From NCBI RefSeq assembly GCF_024323335.1, contig NC_066581.1, positions 300,577,536-300,641,535 of the forward strand: a DNA stretch of 64,000 bases. The letters run 5' to 3'. This DNA is from Lathyrus oleraceus. Its lineage: Eukaryota > Streptophyta > Magnoliopsida > Fabales > Fabaceae. Both the position numbers and the translations under genes were made by a program. The notes beneath the pieces are model-generated. The model ran no database searches, had not been told where the DNA came from, and saw only the letters and a program-made list of their open reading frames with translations. Shown in pieces: positions 55,791-64,000 of the stretch (position 1 is its first letter; each line of letters opens with the position of its first letter).

Positions 55791-56165
55791 CGGAGTCGTC
55801 CAAATAATCGAGGCTAATGGCTATTGCTCGTACAAGTCTTCATTAGATCCGAGTGAAGGAGGTTGCAGAAATTAAGCTTGGAGTAGGTTATTATGGATAA
55901 CAATATTATTGGATCAAGATCAATGTGGATATTGAATATAGCAATTGATATCTGCATCAACATTAGGAGATATTAATTGATCGATGTGTAGACTAATGCA
56001 TCATGGCTATTAGTGTTCATATTGATGATAGTTCGTTGTATCAAAATAGTTGTACACTAACGCTTGAAATAGTGGAAGACCTGATTATTTCCCAAATGGT
56101 TTTAAGTCATTGAAGACTAGAGTAAGTTCCTGCAAATAAGATAACACCAAACAAGTATATATCTC
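55791..56165. other. Right flank of the array
   Basis: Unique sequence starting CGGAGTCGTCC follows the last monomer. I see no gene or recognisable repeat. The ~250-bp non-LTR part of the monomer should originally have been continuous with this sequence. Confidence 0.5.
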
Positions 56166-57501
56166 CACTACAACAAATAACACTTTTCATGACGAAACTT
56201 TCACCTCGAACAATAAAAAACCAAGGTATAAAGGCAAGGCATACTATTTTTTATTATTTTGAAAAATAAAAAACCATACATTCCCTCGGTTTTTCATAAT
56301 ACCAAGGTGAAAAAATAACTCAGTACAAGCTTTGATTCCCAACTAACGTAGTTTATGATTTTATTTATTTATGTGTAAACAAAATGTTCTAACCGAAGGG
56401 TTAGAACATAAGAGCAAAGATATCAACGAATATATTCAGTAATAAGAGCAAAGATTTGTTATAAACAATGTTAAATATGTAACACCCCTATGCAAATGTA
56501 AGCGGGATTTGGTTTACACTTTACATCCATATAAAAAAATATTTTTTTATTCCCCTGATATGAAGATTCCCTATGATCTCAAGGTGCACTATTTACTAAT
56601 GTTGCTTTTCATTTAATTTATTTATTTTATGCCATGTGGATTTTTTTTAAAATTCTTTTTTAATTTTTTAATTTAGTTTTTTTTCTTCATATTTTTTTTA
56701 TTTTTAATTCTATTTTTTCAAGTTAATTTCTCAAAATTTTAAAGAAATATATTGGGCTAGCCTTTTTGGCCCATGTATCCCTTCATTTGCAAATCCATTG
56801 CATAAGTAACAATATAAATACTAAACTTTTTCCTAATCAAACAATGTGGACAATATTATAGACTTGCAGCATACCATGAAAAAAATATCCTAAGGGTAAA
56901 AGAATCATGAACAAAAACAAGCTTTAATAAATTACAGACTTGTCTTCCATTTCACTCATGCGCAGTGCTTTTCTCATCTCTATGACAACATGATAACTAA
57001 CCTTCATCAAATCCTTTCTCTCATCATCCAAAAACGGTTTCTACAATTAATACATGTTTCACACCATGCTCATAAATCTATTGCCATGATATTATTCTCA
57101 AACACATACGCATCCGTGGTATTATTGATGTTTGTAGTTGGTAAACCAAATATTTTGTTTATGAGACAAAGTATCCATTACATAATCACATTTATCAAAT
57201 AAATGTAATTCACTCTTATTTAGTGCAAAATGTTGGCAAATAGCATAGCAGTACTGCTGCAAATTTGAGGCTTTGAACTTGAGGATGAAGTCGAAAAGTC
57301 CCTAGGTAGCTTTATCGAAAAGTCCATGTTTATTAGGATCTGACAAACTCCACTTGTAACCATAGGCGGGTAGACCCCGTGCTAGTTTGTTTTTTGGCAC
57401 TCATAACCAAATCCAATTTGTTTTCAAAGGAGCAGGTCACTGCACAAAATGCAGTGGTTTTGAAATATATTTTGGAGAGATGCAATCTTGTTGTATAATT
57501 A

Positions 57502-59343
57502 GGGCATGTTTGAAATGCATCTTAAATTTTTTTTTTTAGTTTTTAAAAATTTAAAATTTTAAAACTTGGTTGAATATAATATTTTGCAAAAGTGTTTTTA
57601 AAAACCCTTTTCTATTTTTCAGTTTTTAAAAGCAAAAAAGTAAAATAATTTAGTTGTGTTTTGCTTCTTACTTTTCAGTTTTTAGTATTATAAAACTTGA
57701 AGAAAAACCATAGAAAATTTATAATTTTCATTAATATAATTTTAATAATATTTATATTTTTAAAATAAAATAAAAAAACATATTTGAAAGAGTATGATAT
57801 TTCTTTTATTCATATATGCTCTTTTTATATATAACTAACATTTTCAAATGTGTTTATTTATTTTAGTTAATTTTTTTTTGTGTGTTTCTTAATTATTTTC
57901 ACTATATCTATTAAATGTACAATCCCATTTTTTACTTGTTTTTTTTCTTCTTATTATTATTCTATTTATAATTTTATTTTAAATCCTCAAAGTAATAAAA
58001 ATTCACTTTCATATAAATTTATTTACTGTTTTGAAAATCAGATTGGTTATCTAATCAATAAGAGTACTGAATGACTAATTTATTGGTTGAACCACTATGT
58101 CATTGGTCGAACCGCATGACTAAACCAGATTAATCTAGATAATTCGGTTGAATAAACCAGTCTCTATGAAAAAAATGTATAGTTATTAAATCGGTCGAAC
58201 CAAATGATTTTGTCTCTAAAAAAATTCACGATACCTATAAAATTTCAAAATTTCAAAATATAATAATTTAACAATTCATTCTTTAAACTCAAATTTTAAA
58301 CATATTCATAGCACACAACAAAATAGTACATAATACAAATCTAAATAAAATAAACTCGAATAACAAATAATGTATTGTCTAATAAATTAGATTTAAGGAG
58401 TGAAAGGTGTTCCAATTAAGTTTTAAGAAAAATCTAATTATATTTTAATTATTTTTAAAAAAAAATTATCAAAACGGTGTCGTATTTTGTGGAAAAAAAC
58501 AAGCAATTAATCTGTTGATTTTTAAAAAACGTCGGTTCTTCAATTTTTATCGATTTTGACCGATTTGGTCAATTCTCACTGATTTAATAGCTTATCCGAT
58601 CCACCAATCAAACCATACCAATGTCCCCTTTGATTTTTGATTCGATCGGTTCAATCAACAGGTCCAATACGGTTTCTAAAACATTGAATTTATCTCTTCG
58701 ACTTTGAAATATTATATAGCTAAATCTTATTAATACTATTTTTTTCTTTTTTTTAATCTTCTTATAATTTATTTAAATTTAATTTAATTTATTTTTTGGT
58801 TTTATTATTTAATTTTTTAACACAATGTTTTCTCCTCCATACTTTATATCACATTCTGCATGGTCATTACAACTTTATATATTTTTAAAATTTTTAAACT
58901 ATTCAAAATTTTCAAAGTTATTAAAAATAATTAATTCCTATTTTTTTAAAGAGAAACGTTATTAAAAATAATAATTAAAAAAATAAAGAAAAATATTCTT
59001 CAAACAAGTGTTATGTGATTTGTAAAATTAAAAATTGATTTAACTCAATTATTTGTATTCGAACAAATATCAATTAATTTTCTTAAGTTTGTAATATTTT
59101 ATACAATAAAATAGATTTTAAAAGTAGATGATAAAATATGCATTTTTATACTCTTCTTAAAATACTATTAAAAAATTAGATTATCAAACAAGTTTTTTCA
59201 TTTTTATATTTTCACAACAGTTTTTAAAAATTAGTTTATCAAACAATTTTTTTTGTTAATTTTCTTCTTAAAAATAGTTTTTAAAAATAGATTTGAAAAA
59301 CAAATTTTAAGAACTAAAATTGAAAAGTGTTTCAAATAGGCCC
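57502..59343. mobile_element. PIF/Harbinger-like element nested in the CACTA element
   Basis: The left end is GGGCATGTTTGAAA and the right end inverted is GGGCCTATTTGAAA, flanked by TTA on both sides (57499-57501 and 59344-59346). The GGGC...TTTGAAA termini and a TTA duplication are typical of PIF/Harbinger (Tourist-like) elements. The 1842-bp, very AT-rich interior has no recognisable transposase. Confidence 0.7.
58027..58683. repeat. Small inverted-repeat element inside the Harbinger-like copy
   Basis: TGTTTTGAAAATCAGATTGG at the left matches the inverted right end TGTTTTAGAAACCGTATTGG. The interior is rich in GGTTGAACC/CGGTTC-type strings, as in a widespread plant repeat carrying AAACGGTGTCGT, seen here near 58473. 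No exact target duplication is visible, so the class is open. Confidence 0.4.
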
Positions 59344-60628
59344 TTAATCTTTGAGTTGTGATGTTATTGTGTTATGTTGTCCCACATCGGTTGGGTAAGA
59401 ATTACATTTGGTGTTTATAATGCTCAAACACAATAAAATACATGTTAAGTGTGTTGGATTGACAATGAGCTTGTGTGTGTTTCTAATGGACCCAATTTTT
59501 AATTTAGAAAACCTAAAATAAATAAAAATAATAATATATATAAAAAAAAGTAAAAAAAATCCATGTGGATTTTAATTATTAAATAAAAGTCCACCTGGAC
59601 TACCAAGTCACTAATAAATGAAACATGTTGATGTTGTTTTTGTATGTTTATAATAAACTTTCTATGTTGTTAATCAAAGAAAATATTGAAAAATTTATTG
59701 CTTTCCTCGGTTGACAATATTGAGAAATTTATTCCTAAAAATATTTGCTCAAGATAATAAAATCTCTCTAGGATGGGTTGCAAGTACATAAAAAAAATTC
59801 TCTTATTTGGAACAGATAACTTATCAAAAATTTGGAAAGATATGTTGTTCTCCAAGAATCATTTATCAAACTCTTGATTTGTTTGAACAATTTATTTTAT
59901 TATTTCGTATAAACAATGTAAATATTTTAAAAAAAATCCCCTCGATTTTTAACATAAATCGAGAGGTGTGTGGTTGATTTGTTTGAACAATTTATTTTAT
60001 TATTCTGTATAAAAATGTAAATATTGAAGAAAAAAACTTCTTCCTCTGGGTTTTTAAAAGAAACTGAGAGATATTTGATGTTTGGGTTGAAACATACTTT
60101 ATTGAGGTAAAATATATGTGTGTTTCTTCACCGTCCTTAAACAAATCTTTACCATCCATTTAATGAATATCAACGCTCAAGACACTGTCATTAGTGATTC
60201 TCGTGAAACCTAAAAACTTCATTATAAAAGCATTTTGAGTATTAGTGAATTCACAAGAAATCCAAACATTGTGAAACCCTCTATGTTTAATCAGAGCATT
60301 ACATCAATGTGATAGATTGCAAGTGCAGACAATTATTTAGGGTTCAAAGTTTGTGTTCTTATATAATCATATAACTGAATATTTATTTTATTTATCTAAT
60401 CTTTTTTTGTTTTATATCAGAAACAAATGAATGCAAACACCATAGAGAATATATTGCATTCAACATTTGATCTTCCTCAAGATCAACGAAACGAGGATCC
60501 CCAACAATTACTCTTCTCCAAAAGATCCAACATTTGTTCTTCACGGACAAGATGACGATAAAGAGCAACATTTTTATTTTAATATTTTGTGTAACAAATG
60601 TAATATTTTGTGTAAACAATGTAATGAG

Positions 60629-60700
<72 letters not shown>
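60629..60700. repeat. Compound (TTA)n-(AT)n microsatellite
   Basis: About seven TAT/ATT triplets are followed by roughly 24 AT dinucleotides. Confidence 0.95.
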
Positions 60701-60701
<1 letters not shown>

Positions 60702-60926
60702 CCATCGGTTTTGTGATAAAACTGAGAGGTATATGGTGCTAGTTTGGAAAATATAAAAAATTTATTGTTGATGTTCGAACCCATGACAATTTAAATTAAC
60801 CCCTTGAGTATTTTTAAATTGAGGGGTAAAATTCCTAATTTTCATGTCACCCTTCGTTACCTCGGCATTGTAACTGAGGTGAAATCTATTTTGCGTCCAA
60901 AATGACATGCATTATTTGTAGTTGTG

Positions 60927-61289
60927 CTCTGTGTACTCTTTCTCTTCCTTATCTCTCATTAATCATGTGAATTTGTTATGTAACTTTTGTATCATAGAAT
61001 CTTTTTTTATGTCATCTAGACTAGATCATGCGTATAGAGCTCTAATTCGATTATAATTAAAAGAATGTCTATGTTGGGATATTAAATTGCTTAAATCAAG
61101 CAGCTCAGTTCATCCCTATTTTGATTATGTCTTGAAATGATCCTTAAATTAGTGATACCATTGAAATATCTTGGTTAGAAATTATTCTTGATGAACTTCT
61201 ATGCTTCCATCTTATATCGTTTTTTCTTCCACTCATAAATCTCTGATTTAGTTTTAAAAAGTTTTGAAATTATTTTTAAAGGGGAGCAG
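60927..61289. other. Unassigned AT-rich sequence
   Basis: This lies between the CACTA right end and the recognisable part of copia-3. I see no gene or repeat; it may be decayed copia-3 pol. Confidence 0.4.
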
Positions 61290-61995
61290 TTTATTCAGCT
61301 CCATCATCATCAAAGGCAAAAGGACCAATATGAGCAAGCTCAAACTTGGTAAGAGTATGAGAATCAGAATAAAGAGAGTAGAATGGTACGTGTTTAAGAA
61401 ACACAACATGATGAGAAACATCTAATTTTGTTTATTAATAATATTATAACAATGATAACCTTTTTTACTATCCCCATAACCAAAAATACATATTGTAGAA
61501 CGAGAACACAATTTATTACGTTTAACATATGAAAGAAGAACAAAACAAGTAGAACTAATGACTTTTAAATAGCATGGAAAAACCTTAAGTGACATATGAC
61601 ATAATTCTATTAATAACATGGTTAGTTGTAAGAATTGCTTCACCCTTAAACTCACTAGAAACTGAAGCAAATAACAAAAGAGAACAAGCAATTTCAACAA
61701 TACAATGATGCTTTATTTCAGCATTGCCATTTTGTTGAGGAGTATCACTATATAAAGTTTGGTGAATATTACCATTATAAACAAGCAATTAAGAGAATTT
61801 GTTAGTAGTATACTCACCATCTAGATCACAATGAAAACACTTTATAAAAACATTATGTTGAGTTTTAACCATTACAAGAAACATATGATAAATGCCATAA
61901 AAATCTGAATGCTTTTTCATAAGATAAACCCAACAATAACGACTATAATTATTAATAAAAGATACATAATATTTATATCCACTTTTATTAAGGGC
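61290..61995 (-). pseudogene. Copia-3 integrase remnant
   Basis: On the minus strand: YYVSFINNYSRYCWVYLMKK, then HCDLDGEYT (second catalytic D region), a stop, then SDTPQQNGNAEIKHHCIVEI, where the catalytic E is kept but surrounding residues are changed. FVLLSYVKRNKLCSRSTICI follows and then HTLTKFELAHIGPF near 61330. Several frameshifts and stops make it non-functional. Confidence 0.85.
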
Positions 61996-62008
61996 CGATG
62001 ATGAACTA

Positions 62009-62697
62009 TGTAACGCCCTAGACTAATTTCAGGACTATCGATTGAACCCGCAAACCAACACATGTAATTTCAGCATGCTATGTCCTTACTCACATGCTTT
62101 CTGAGAAACTTACCAGAAGGTCACACATCCAAATACAACTCCAAGTCAAGCACGCTTAACTATGTAGTTCTTATTTGTTAGGCTACAGCGAAGAAGATGC
62201 ACCTTGTTGGTATAAGTAGTACCAAGCTATCCTTATAAATCTTCCTTCAACCATGCAGTCCTATACCTCCGTAGCCTCACGATCCTCTCTTTCCAATGTG
62301 AATTCACACAACCACTTCCCGTCCTCTTCGGTCTTGAGTGTTACAACCCCCCCGCCCTCTTCGGTCTCGAGTGTTACATGCCCACTAGCTCCCGCTTGGT
62401 TCGTCGCCAAACCACATCGTACCGGGAGAGCTCTACTTTGAAACCATTTGTAACGTCTCATACTGCTTTAAGGATCACCGACTGACCTCACAAGCCAACA
62501 TGGGTCTTTTCAGTATGCTTTATCCTCACTCACACGCTTTTCAAGGAACTTCCTAGAAGGTCACTCATTCAAATACTACTCCAAGTCAAGCACACTTAAC
62601 TATGGCGTCCTTATTTGTAAGGCTACCTAAAAGAAGATGGATCTTGTTGGTATAGGTAGTATTGATCTATCCTTATAATTCTTCCTTCAACCATGCG
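62009..62697 (-). mobile_element. Cassandra-like TRIM carrying 5S rRNA-derived LTRs
   Basis: There are two direct 249-bp repeats, 62009-62257 and 62449-62697, both starting TGTAACG and ending CCTTCAACCATGC, around a 191-bp non-coding core. On the minus strand the core begins AAATGGTTTCAAAGTAGAGC, a decayed initiator-Met-tRNA primer site (TGGTATCAGAGC). Also on the minus strand, GTTAAGCGTGCTTG and GGATGTGTGACCTTCTGG match the 5S rRNA internal-promoter region. These are the defining marks of Cassandra. No clean target duplication is visible; copia-3 integrase sequence is missing at the junction. ORFs in it are incidental. Confidence 0.85.
62101..62232 (-). repeat. 5S rRNA-derived part of the left TRIM LTR
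   Basis: It contains GTTAAGCGTGCTTGACTTGG and GGATGTGTGACC, corresponding to the A box/intermediate element and C box of plant 5S rRNA genes. The homologous copy at about 62541-62672 is more diverged (GTTAAGTGTGCTTG, GAATGAGTGACC). Neither is a functional 5S gene by eye. Confidence 0.75.
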
Positions 62698-62763
62698 ATC
62701 CCAGACTAGGTAGTACTGATCTATCCTTATAATTCTACCTATACCAACAAGATGTATCTTCTT
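62631..62763. repeat. Inverted and direct duplication at the TRIM edge
   Basis: The sequence 62631-62660 (AAGAAGATGGATCTTGTTGG...) recurs inverted at 62735-62763 with one mismatch. Between them, AGGTAGTAYTGATCTATCC occurs directly repeated at about 62655 and 62708. It looks like a copying error at the LTR end. Confidence 0.8.
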
Positions 62764-62764
62764 T

Positions 62765-63250
62765 ACAATTTTCCTAATGCTCTAGTAGAAGTCAAACACT
62801 TTAATCTAGAGGCAGAAACATGTCCAAGAAAAGAATGCCATAAATAAAAATAACTAGAAGAAGAATTTAAACGAAGAGATGATAAATTAGTTGTTGAAAT
62901 AGATAACCTAAAACATAAAGTCCCCTCTGTCTACGACATGTACCAATATTTCTCCAAGATTGTGGATCCTTCATATGACAAGAAGTGGAAGAAAACGCAA
63001 CCGCATATCGAGAATCACACAATTTACTAACAAAAACAAGGCTCAAAGCAAGGTTAAGAATATAATAAGCATCAAATAAAGACAATTTAGGTACTGAGAC
63101 AGATCCAATGCTTGCTAGTGACATAGGAGTGCCATCAACAATTAAGGCTGACATGGATGACGTGGGATTTAAGGACACAAATAAATTATGATCATATGAC
63201 ATGATGTGATGCCCCAAAATAACAAAATCCATATAGAAAAAGATATACCT
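62765..63250 (-). pseudogene. Copia-3 protease and pre-integrase remnant
   Basis: On the minus strand, HHIMSYDHNLFVSLNPTSSM through LSLVFVSKLCDSRYAVAFSS to RRQRGLYVLGY is the copia protease region. The active-site D-S-G-A block just before it is disrupted by a frameshift. HSFLGHVSASRLKCLTSTRA (about 62845-62780) is the start of the integrase zinc-binding region; it then breaks at the TRIM. Confidence 0.82.
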
Positions 63251-64000
63251 GAAAAAGGGTCAAATCTTTAACAAAGGAGGCATACAAAACATGTGGTTGA
63301 GTTGCGAGAAAGTTTTGAAACATCTTACCAAGATCAAATACCCATGAATTATTCTTAGATTAGAACCAATACCAAAACCAACAAAGAGAGAATAAATAGT
63401 TGAAAGAGTAGCAACAACAACATCGGATGACAGAGCCCTAAAATATCTTCTTTCTGCCTTCAACAATTTTTGACATTGTGCTTTTCCAATGCCCATTTTT
63501 ATTGTAAAAATCACATTCATCACTACCAACACCAACTCTTCCTTAAGGTTTTCCTTTGTTAAAAGGCGCAATAAAGATCGATGGAGGAGGTGTAAACATT
63601 TCTTTTTCCAAATATGAATGAGAGTGAGACTTGAATATAATTTCTTCTGCCAATAATTCATTAACAACCGAGTCAACATTGGGAAAAGGAGCACGATGAA
63701 AAATACCCACGCGCAAACCCTCGAAATCATCACGAAGAGACATAAAAATTGAACTAAACGTTGTTCTCCTCATTAGTTAGTGTGTGCTTTGACAACTTTT
63801 AATTCAGCTGATTCCATAAGAACCAATTGATCACACAAATTAGTCATTGTCGAATAAAATTCCTAAATGTTCATATCATTATTTTGAAGATCTCTAATAT
63901 CACTTTCTAACTAATAACATTTTGCAAAATTAGACTGATTTTACGAACATCCAAAGTGGCCCAAAATCTCCTTAGCAATGCCATATTTTTCTAGTTGTAT
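63251..64000 (-). pseudogene. Copia-3 gag remnant
   Basis: FMSLRDDFEGLRVGIFHRAP and VDSVVNELLAEEIIFKSHSH (about 63745-63610) are the conserved C-terminal half of a plant copia gag. The zinc-knuckle region (about 63520-63470) is spread over two frames, so a frameshift lies near 63545. The gag N-terminus is beyond the window edge. Confidence 0.8.

Larger units (their letters stand above)
56166..60926. mobile_element. Non-autonomous CACTA-like DNA transposon
   Basis: The left end is CACTACAACAAATAAC. The right end, read inward on the minus strand, is CACAACTACAAATAAT. Both are flanked by CTC (56163-56165 and 60927-60929), a 3-bp target duplication as expected for CACTA (En/Spm) elements. Subterminal hairpins of the type CCTCGGTTTT...AAACTGAGAGG recur near 56270, 59938, 60050, 60703 and 60850. 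No transposase is recognisable. The right terminus has CACAA instead of CACTA. A second element occupies 57502-59343. In 56340-57500 and 59347-60926 I see only AT-rich sequence, a TCCCACATCGGTTGGG motif near 59381 and the hairpins. Confidence 0.75.
61290..64000 (-). mobile_element. Copia-3: decayed Ty1/copia element on the minus strand
   Basis: Reading the minus strand from the right edge, I see gag, protease, pre-integrase and integrase in copia order, broken by many stops and by a Cassandra-like TRIM. RT and RNase H are absent from the window: the readable part stops near 61290, before the CACTA element. Its type (HHIMSYDHNLFVSLNPTSSM; DTPQQNGNAEIKHHCIVE) differs from copia-1 and copia-2. 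Confidence 0.85.

Noticed and set aside
57880..58074. Short AT-rich ORFs inside the Harbinger-like element
   Set aside because: Their composition (F, I, N, Y, K) is what random AT-rich DNA gives; no transposase motif is visible.
62253..62461. ORFs on both strands in the middle of the Cassandra-like element
   Set aside because: They are short, have no domain, and fall in the TRIM core and LTR, which are non-coding.
62101..62672. A genuine 5S rRNA gene or gene pair
   Set aside because: The similarity is partial and each copy lies within a 249-bp direct repeat that starts TGTAACG beside a primer-binding-site relic, so a Cassandra LTR explains it.

Overview
The window is nuclear DNA of a higher plant, made almost entirely of nested and degraded transposable elements. 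I see no intact host gene. A legume, probably of the pea/vetch/lentil group, fits best: there is an Ogre-type Ty3/gypsy element with a very long LTR and the Ogre-specific intron, a Sirevirus-type Ty1/copia element with an env-like gene, a Cassandra-type TRIM and a CACTA element. The species call is an inference from element families only.

Layout. (1) 1-12785: 3' part of an Ogre/Tat element: protease exon, a predicted 262-nt intron, a long open RT/RNase H/integrase exon, a 3' UTR with tandem hairpins and a palindromic minisatellite, a polypurine tract, and one LTR of about 4.86 kb. The LTR carries pieces of host genes (an IQ-DOMAIN gene and a receptor-like kinase gene). (2) 12786-16676 and 27073-28786: a decayed Ty1/copia element (copia-1) that lost its 5' end at the Ogre boundary. 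It is split in its RNase H domain by (3) 16677-27072: a young, apparently complete Sirevirus with 1102-bp LTRs differing at four sites, a GATTC target-site duplication, gag, pol and an env-like ORF. (4) 28787-32925: a second decayed Sirevirus-like element (copia-2) with an internally deleted pol; copia-1 sits inside its 5' LTR.

(5) 32234-55790: a 23.6-kb head-to-tail array of 25 monomers of 942-943 bp. The monomer begins just upstream of the TATA box in the copia-2 3' LTR, runs through the rest of that LTR and adds about 250 bp of downstream sequence. It is therefore a satellite made from an LTR promoter plus R/U5 region, and is the most unusual object in the window.

(6) 55791-64000: AT-rich flank with a CACTA-like element (56166-60926, TSD CTC). 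A PIF/Harbinger-like element (57502-59343, TSD TTA) is nested in it, and that contains a further small inverted-repeat element. Then comes a decayed minus-strand Ty1/copia element (copia-3) interrupted by a Cassandra-like TRIM whose two 249-bp LTRs carry 5S rRNA-derived sequence.

Insertion order readable from the nesting: copia-2, then copia-1 inside it, then Ogre and, apparently last, the Sirevirus. The array grew from the right end of copia-2. Apart from the Sirevirus ORFs and the Ogre RT exon, every coding region is broken.
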